Source of the DNA: Kerstersia similis
GTDB taxonomy: Bacteria; Pseudomonadota; Gammaproteobacteria; Burkholderiales; Burkholderiaceae_B
Assembly: GCF_965139615.1 (NCBI RefSeq)
Contig: NZ_CBCSIQ010000021.1
Location: 6,045 to 70,044, forward strand
Direction of reading: 5' to 3'
DNA: 64,000 nucleotides
The position numbers and the translations under genes were made by a program. Below the pieces are notes generated by a model. That model was not told the origin of the DNA. It searched no databases and saw only the letters and a program-made list of their open reading frames with translations. Below, piece by piece: positions 60,136 to 64,000 of this stretch; position 1 is the first letter of the stretch; every line of letters begins with the position of its first letter.

Positions 60136-60921
60136 TCAGTTTTTCACCAGCCCGCCATCGACCACCAGATTCTGGCCTGTGATGGCGCGCGCCCAGGGCG
60201 AAGCGAAGAAGAGGACGGCATCTGCCAACTCGGCAGGTTCGGTGACACTACGCAGCGGCGTATTGGCGGCTATCAGGTCGAATACCGCTTCGGGTGTCGC
60301 GGATGAGGCATCAGTGGTGCGCAGCAAGCCGCCCGATACCATATTGACGGTGATGCCATCCGGGCCCAGGTCTTGCGACAGGGTGCGGGTGAAGGCCAGC
60401 AAGGCGGCTTTGGCAGCGGTGTAGTCGTGGTAGGGCACCACCGGGTTTTGTACGAGATTGGTGCCGATATTGACGATGCGGCCGAAGTGGGCGGCCCGCA
60501 TACCGGGCAGGGCCGCCTGGATGGTATTGAGCGCGCCGCGCAGCGCGCCTTCGGCCTGCTGCTGTAAATGTTCCCAGGTGAGCTGGTCCGCATGGGGGCG
60601 GGCGTCGCCATTGAAGCTGAAGCTGGGCAAGGCATTATTGACGACGGTGGTGATATTGCCGCCGAAATGCGCCTGGGCGCGCTCGAACAGCTGGCGCACG
60701 GCTGCGGCATCACGCACATCGGCCTGCAGCGCCAGGGCTTGCTGCGGTGCGCTGGCGGCCAGGGTTTCCGCTGCTGCATGGCTGCTGTGGTAGTTGATGA
60801 CAACCTTGGCGCCTGCCGCCAGGAAGGCCTGGCTGATGGCTGCGCCCAACCCGCGTGCGCCGCCCGTGACGAGAACGATCTGCTGGTCGAGGCTGGGAGT
60901 CGTATTGCTGTGGTGGGGCAT
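60136..60921 (-). CDS. Short-chain dehydrogenase/reductase in a TPP-riboswitch operon
   Basis: The start is ATG 60921 (MPHHSNTTPSLDQQIVLVTGG), preceded by GGAGGAGAGGG; the frame upstream runs through the riboswitch. The 261-residue product has the NAD(P)-binding TGGARGLG, the NNALPSFSF segment in place of the usual NNAG, catalytic Tyr-x-x-x-Lys as YHDYTAAKAALLAF, and a C-terminal GQNLVVDGGLV. The fold is that of FabG-like reductases. As the first gene after a TPP riboswitch it should act on thiamine or one of its breakdown products, an inference from regulation only. Confidence 0.93.
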   Translation of the reverse strand: MPHHSNTTPSLDQQIVLVTGGARGLGAAISQAFLAAGAKVVINYHSSHAAAETLAASAPQQALALQADVRDAAAVRQLFERAQAHFGGNITTVVNNALPSFSFNGDARPHADQLTWEHLQQQAEGALRGALNTIQAALPGMRAAHFGRIVNIGTNLVQNPVVPYHDYTAAKAALLAFTRTLSQDLGPDGITVNMVSGGLLRTTDASSATPEAVFDLIAANTPLRSVTEPAELADAVLFFASPWARAITGQNLVVDGGLVKN

Positions 60922-60922
60922 G

Positions 60923-60958
60923 GCCCTCTCCTCCGGAAAGGGCGAAGAGGACGAGGGC
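60923..60958 (-). promoter_or_regulatory. Predicted ribosome-site sequestering hairpin of the second TPP riboswitch
   Basis: On the minus strand GCCCTCGTCCTC (60947-60958) can pair, with one bulge, with GAGGAGAGGGC (60923-60933), which contains the Shine-Dalgarno of the SDR gene. This is a plausible translational off-state for the riboswitch. Confidence 0.65.
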
Positions 60959-60984
60959 GTGGGCCAGCTGGGCCGGATGCGCCT

Positions 60985-61074
60985 GGACATCCCTTCGCCA
61001 GTGTGAACTGGATCAGGTTCTACGGGTGTCATCTCAGCCCCTGTCATGGTCAGGGACACCCCGTGTCGCGTAGT
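60985..61074 (-). promoter_or_regulatory. TPP riboswitch (THI element) upstream of the SDR-monooxygenase operon
   Basis: The minus strand reads ACACGGGGTGTCCCTGACC, then GGGGCTGAGATGACACCCG, TAGAACCTGATCCAGTTC and ACACTGGCGAAGGGATGTC. All the invariant TPP-sensing blocks are present, including CTGAGA, ACCTGATC and GCGAAGGGA. The P1 closing stem is GACA/TGTC. The SDR start lies about 63 bases downstream. Confidence 0.97.
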
Positions 61075-61257
61075 CCGTGAACATAGCATGGAACACAGAT
61101 AGCGCGAAATTCATCCATGACGGGAACCGATGGCCATATAACCCGTCCCTTTGCAGTTAAAACGTGGCCAGGCCTTTTCCCGGCGCCGGCAGCCCGCTAC
61201 GATGGGAGGGTGCTGCCCCATCCCCCTCTCACTTTCGGATCTTCCAGGAGTTTGCCG

Positions 61258-61965
61258 ATGTCTGCTTCTATTGATACTGATTCCACCACTGTGCCGTTGT
61301 CCGAAGCTGCCCAGGCGCTTGCTGAAACCGTGCGTACCCGGTACACCGCCAAGGCTTATGACGCCACGCGGCGGTTGCCGCCGGAAGTGGTGGATGCCCT
61401 GTTGACGCTGTTGCGTTACAACCCCTCCTCCGTCAATTCCCAGCCCTGGCATTTCGTGGTGGCGGCAAGTGATGAGTCCCGCGACCGCATTGCCGCCCGC
61501 TTGGAAGGCAACTTTGCCTATAACGCCGGCAAGGTTCGCGATGCTTCCCATGTGGTCATTCTTTGTGCCAGGGAGCGCATGGATGACGCGCATCTGGCCG
61601 GTATTCTCAGGCAGGAACAGGAGGATGGCCGCTTTGCCAGCGATGAGGCGCGTGAAAATCAGCGCAAATCCCGCCAGTCCTATGTGAATCTGCACCGCTA
61701 CGATTTGAAGGATGAGCGTCACTGGATGGAAAAACAGGTGTATCTGGCGGCGGGTGCCTTGTTGCTGGGCGCTGCCACACTGGGGGTGGATGCGACGCCG
61801 ATCGAAGGTTTCGATTTCCGCACGATCGACGAGGAATTCGGGTTACGTGCCCAAGGCTATAGCAGTGTTGTCATGGTGGCGCTGGGTTATCACAGCGAGA
61901 CGGACTTCAATGCCCAGCTGCCCAAATCGCGTCTGCCGCAGGAGCAGGTATTGACGCTGTTGTGA
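61258..61965 (+). CDS. NAD(P)H nitroreductase, NfsB/NfnB type
   Basis: The start is ATG 61258 (MSASIDTDSTTVPLSEAAQ) with AGGAG seven bases upstream. The 235-residue product shows RYTAKAYD, LLRYNPSSVNSQPWHFVV (the FMN-binding block), and LLLGAATLGVDATPIEGFD, with GYHSETDF near the end. These FMN enzymes reduce nitro groups, quinones and flavins with NAD(P)H. The gene is divergent from the TPP-controlled SDR-monooxygenase operon and could supply it with reduced flavin, but no riboswitch lies on its own side. It ends at a bidirectional terminator. Confidence 0.93.
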   Translation: MSASIDTDSTTVPLSEAAQALAETVRTRYTAKAYDATRRLPPEVVDALLTLLRYNPSSVNSQPWHFVVAASDESRDRIAARLEGNFAYNAGKVRDASHVVILCARERMDDAHLAGILRQEQEDGRFASDEARENQRKSRQSYVNLHRYDLKDERHWMEKQVYLAAGALLLGAATLGVDATPIEGFDFRTIDEEFGLRAQGYSSVVMVALGYHSETDFNAQLPKSRLPQEQVLTLL

Positions 61966-62055
61966 TGAGGCTGGCCTGTGGTCGTGGGTGGGCGTTGGCA
62001 GCACGGGCGCTCATCCGGCTGCCAGGCACCAGGCCGACGTCACCTTGATGCCGCA

Positions 62056-62098
62056 TGAAAAACGGGCTGGAGAGTTTCTCTCCAGCCCGTTTTTTTCA
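62056..62098. terminator. Bidirectional Rho-independent terminator (nitroreductase / yidC)
   Basis: A perfect 13-base stem ACGGGCTGGAGAG (62062-62074) and CTCTCCAGCCCGT (62078-62090) with a TTT loop is flanked by A-runs on the left and T-runs on the right, so it can terminate both convergent transcripts. Confidence 0.96.
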
Positions 62099-62140
62099 GG
62101 GTGCCCGGTAACTCAAGGTACCGGGCGCCAGGCAATGCGA

Positions 62141-63829
62141 TCAGCTGTTGGCCGCTTTGGCGCTGGCCTGAGTGATCTTGCGGGTAATGACCCACTGCTG
62201 GGCGATGGACAGCGCGTTGTTGACGCACCAGTACAGCACCAGACCTGCCGGGAAGAAGAACATCATCCCGCCGAACACCAGCGGCATGATCATCATGACC
62301 TTGGCCTGGATGGGATCCGGCGGCGTGGGGTTCAGTTTGATCTGCACGAACATGGTGATCATCATGACGGCAGGCAGGATGAAGAAGGGATCCGGTGCGG
62401 CCAGGTTGTGCACCCACAGAATCCACGGTGCATCACGCATTTCCACGCTGGCCAGCAGTACCCAGTAGAGGGCGATGAACACGGGGATCTGCACCACCAT
62501 GGGCAGGCAACCGCCCAGCGGGTTGATCTTCTCGGTGCGGTACAGCTCCATCATGGCGGCGTTCAGCTTGGCACGGTCGTCGCCGTACTTCTGCTTGAGC
62601 GCCTGCAGGCGCGGCGCCACGTTCTTCATGCGGGCCATGGAGCGGTAGCTTGCCGACGCCAGCGGGAAGAACAGCAGCTTGATCAGCACCGTCAGTGCAA
62701 CGATGGACCAGCCCCAGTTGTGCAGCAGGCTGTGCAGCCAGGTCAGCAGCACGAACAACGGTTTGGCGATGATCGTCAGCCAGCCGTAGTCCACGACCAG
62801 ATCCAGGCCCGGCGCCACTTCGGACAGCGCCTTCTGATCCTGCGGGCCGACCCACAGTTGCGCGTCCATGCCGGCGGATGCGCCGGGAGCGATGGCGCCC
62901 AGCGATTCGATGGTACGGGCGGCGTACAGGTTGGGCTGAATTTGCACCAGTTCGTTCTTGCGCAGCGTGCCTTGCGGCGGCACCCAGGCGGTGACGAAGT
63001 AGTGCTGCACCATGCCGATCCAGCCGTTATTGGTCTCGCGCTCGTACTTGGCCTTGTTCTTCTCGATATCGGAGAAGCTGACCTTCTGGAACTTTTCGGC
63101 GTCGGAATAGACGGCCGGGCCGGTGAAGGTGCTGTAGAAGCTGGAGGTATTGGGCGGATTGTTGCCGTCGCGGGTGATCTGCAGATAGAGCGAGGGGGCG
63201 ATTGCCTGCTCGGACTGGTTGATCACTTCATGGCGCACATGGATGTCGTAGCGGTTCTGCTGCAGCGTGTAGGTCTTGCGCAGCAAGGCGCCGCCTGACT
63301 GAGCTTCGAACACCACGACCTGCGAACCGTCGGCAGCCTGGGTATGGCTGACCAGCGAGAACGGCGTCAGGTGGTTGGGGAACGGGGTGCCATTGGTGCT
63401 GCCGACGGCTCCGGTCTGGACCACGTAGTAATTGCCCTGGACGTTATCCAGCAGCATTTCCGGGCGGGTCTCGTCTTCGGAGTCCTGGAATTTCAACAAG
63501 GCACCGCGCACGATTTGCGCGCCGTTCAGGTCGAAGTCCAGGCGCAGCACGCCATTGTCGATGGTGAAGGGCTTGCTGTCGGCCGTTGCGGCACCTACCG
63601 GTGCGGCGCCAGGCAGGCTGGCGGCAGCGGGGGGTGTCGGCGCGGCACTGGCCGGTACGCTGGCATCAGCGGGCGTGCCCGGCGTTGCGGCGTTGGGAGT
63701 GGTCGCTGCAGCTTCGGTGCTCGACGGGGCGAACAGCGAAGACTTGCCATTGTGAACCTGCCAGTTATTCCATAACAGCAGCAGCGAAAACAGGAAAATC
63801 ATCCACAGGATGGTACGTCGGATATCCAT
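62141..63829 (-). CDS. yidC: Membrane protein insertase YidC
   Basis: The 562-residue product begins MDIRRTILWMIFLFSLLLLW (first membrane anchor). A low-complexity Ala/Pro/Thr stretch (about 40-90) leads into the periplasmic P1 beta-domain (about 95-340), and the conserved C-terminal insertase core starts near 355: WGWSIVALTVLIKLLFFPL, with the positive Arg in the groove (SYRSMARMK), then GGCLPMVVQIPVFIALYW. It inserts membrane proteins alone or with SecYEG. It normally lies downstream of rnpA-yidD and upstream of mnmE; here mnmE does not follow, and a nitroreductase gene lies there instead. Confidence 0.98.
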   Translation of the reverse strand: MDIRRTILWMIFLFSLLLLWNNWQVHNGKSSLFAPSSTEAAATTPNAATPGTPADASVPASAAPTPPAAASLPGAAPVGAATADSKPFTIDNGVLRLDFDLNGAQIVRGALLKFQDSEDETRPEMLLDNVQGNYYVVQTGAVGSTNGTPFPNHLTPFSLVSHTQAADGSQVVVFEAQSGGALLRKTYTLQQNRYDIHVRHEVINQSEQAIAPSLYLQITRDGNNPPNTSSFYSTFTGPAVYSDAEKFQKVSFSDIEKNKAKYERETNNGWIGMVQHYFVTAWVPPQGTLRKNELVQIQPNLYAARTIESLGAIAPGASAGMDAQLWVGPQDQKALSEVAPGLDLVVDYGWLTIIAKPLFVLLTWLHSLLHNWGWSIVALTVLIKLLFFPLASASYRSMARMKNVAPRLQALKQKYGDDRAKLNAAMMELYRTEKINPLGGCLPMVVQIPVFIALYWVLLASVEMRDAPWILWVHNLAAPDPFFILPAVMMITMFVQIKLNPTPPDPIQAKVMMIMPLVFGGMMFFFPAGLVLYWCVNNALSIAQQWVITRKITQASAKAANS

Positions 63830-63907
63830 TGGCGCATGCAGTAAGGGGTTGGTGCGTATCGCAACAAAGCGTGCCAGTTTAACGTAGCTTGATGCCTGGG
63901 CAGGCTT

Positions 63908-64000
63908 TTATGGCGGACTTTGTACGGAAGAGGCCGGCTTAGTGCGTGCCGGGGCGGCATCCGGTGTAGAACCGGATGAGGGGGCGGGGGTATCCTGGGG
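63908..64000 (-). CDS. C-terminal 30 residues of an upstream gene, probably yidD
   Basis: Reading leftwards from the window edge, an open frame of 30 codons ends in TAA at 63908 with a Pro/Ser/Ala-rich tail (...TKPASSVQSPP). It lies 78 bases upstream of yidC on the same strand, where yidD sits in related genomes, and betaproteobacterial YidD often has such a tail. There is too little sequence to confirm. Confidence 0.5.
   Translation of the reverse strand, partial: PQDTPAPSSGSTPDAAPARTKPASSVQSPP

Overview
The window reads as DNA spanning the chromosomal replication origin of a betaproteobacterium of the Burkholderiales, most likely an Alcaligenaceae member related to Bordetella/Achromobacter. 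The support is the gene order tRNA-Tyr/Gly/Thr, tuf, tRNA-Trp, secE-nusG-rplKAJL-rpoBC close to parB-parA-rsmG-mnmG, GC-rich codon use, and YidC near the far end. Essential genes left of about 26 kb run on the minus strand, and the first operons right of 28 kb run on the plus strand, so both point away from a 1.3 kb AT-rich gene-free block at 26980-28293. That block carries DnaA-box-like 9-mers and a duplicated module, and I read it as oriC. Three parS sites lie at 24817, 26301 and 26428.

Layout. 1-2000: DoxX protein, extradiol dioxygenase, GNAT acetyltransferase. 2000-16000: transcription and translation super-operon with four tRNAs and tuf. 16100-21700: a small shikimate/dehydroshikimate cluster (periplasmic PheC-like protein, QuiC-type dehydratase, AroQ) with a divergent LysR regulator, then an asparaginase. 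21660-26250: parB, parA, rsmG, mnmG. 26250-28290: parS sites, a cold-shock gene and the putative origin. 28294-44300: ugd, a complete cellulose synthase operon (bcsD-P-Q-A-B-Z-C) and a terminal lipoprotein with an internally repeated fold, closed by a strong terminator. 44355-46076: an SSS-family transporter behind a TPP riboswitch. 46099-48494: an Rpn-family nuclease gene with a doubtful N-terminus and a Gfo/Idh/MocA oxidoreductase. 48600-58401: a minus-strand cluster of FecI-type sigma factor, FecR-type regulator, STN-containing TonB-dependent receptor, PKD-repeat lipoprotein, hemophilin-like secreted protein and Slam-type outer-membrane translocon. 58835-61965: a second TPP riboswitch controlling an SDR and a luciferase-like flavin monooxygenase, with a divergent nitroreductase. 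62141-64000: yidC and the C-terminus of a gene in the yidD position.

How the parts fit. The left side is vertically inherited housekeeping DNA. The segment between the origin and yidC (about 28.3-62 kb) looks accessory: surface polysaccharide, nutrient capture and vitamin-linked metabolism. The two most promising systems are the FecIR-TonB receptor-PKD lipoprotein-hemophilin-like-Slam cluster, a candidate nutrient-piracy system with a regulated TonB receptor and a large surface lipoprotein, and the TPP-riboswitch SDR/monooxygenase operon, a candidate thiamine salvage or degradation route. All assignments come from reading the sequence and remembered family features; no searches were run.
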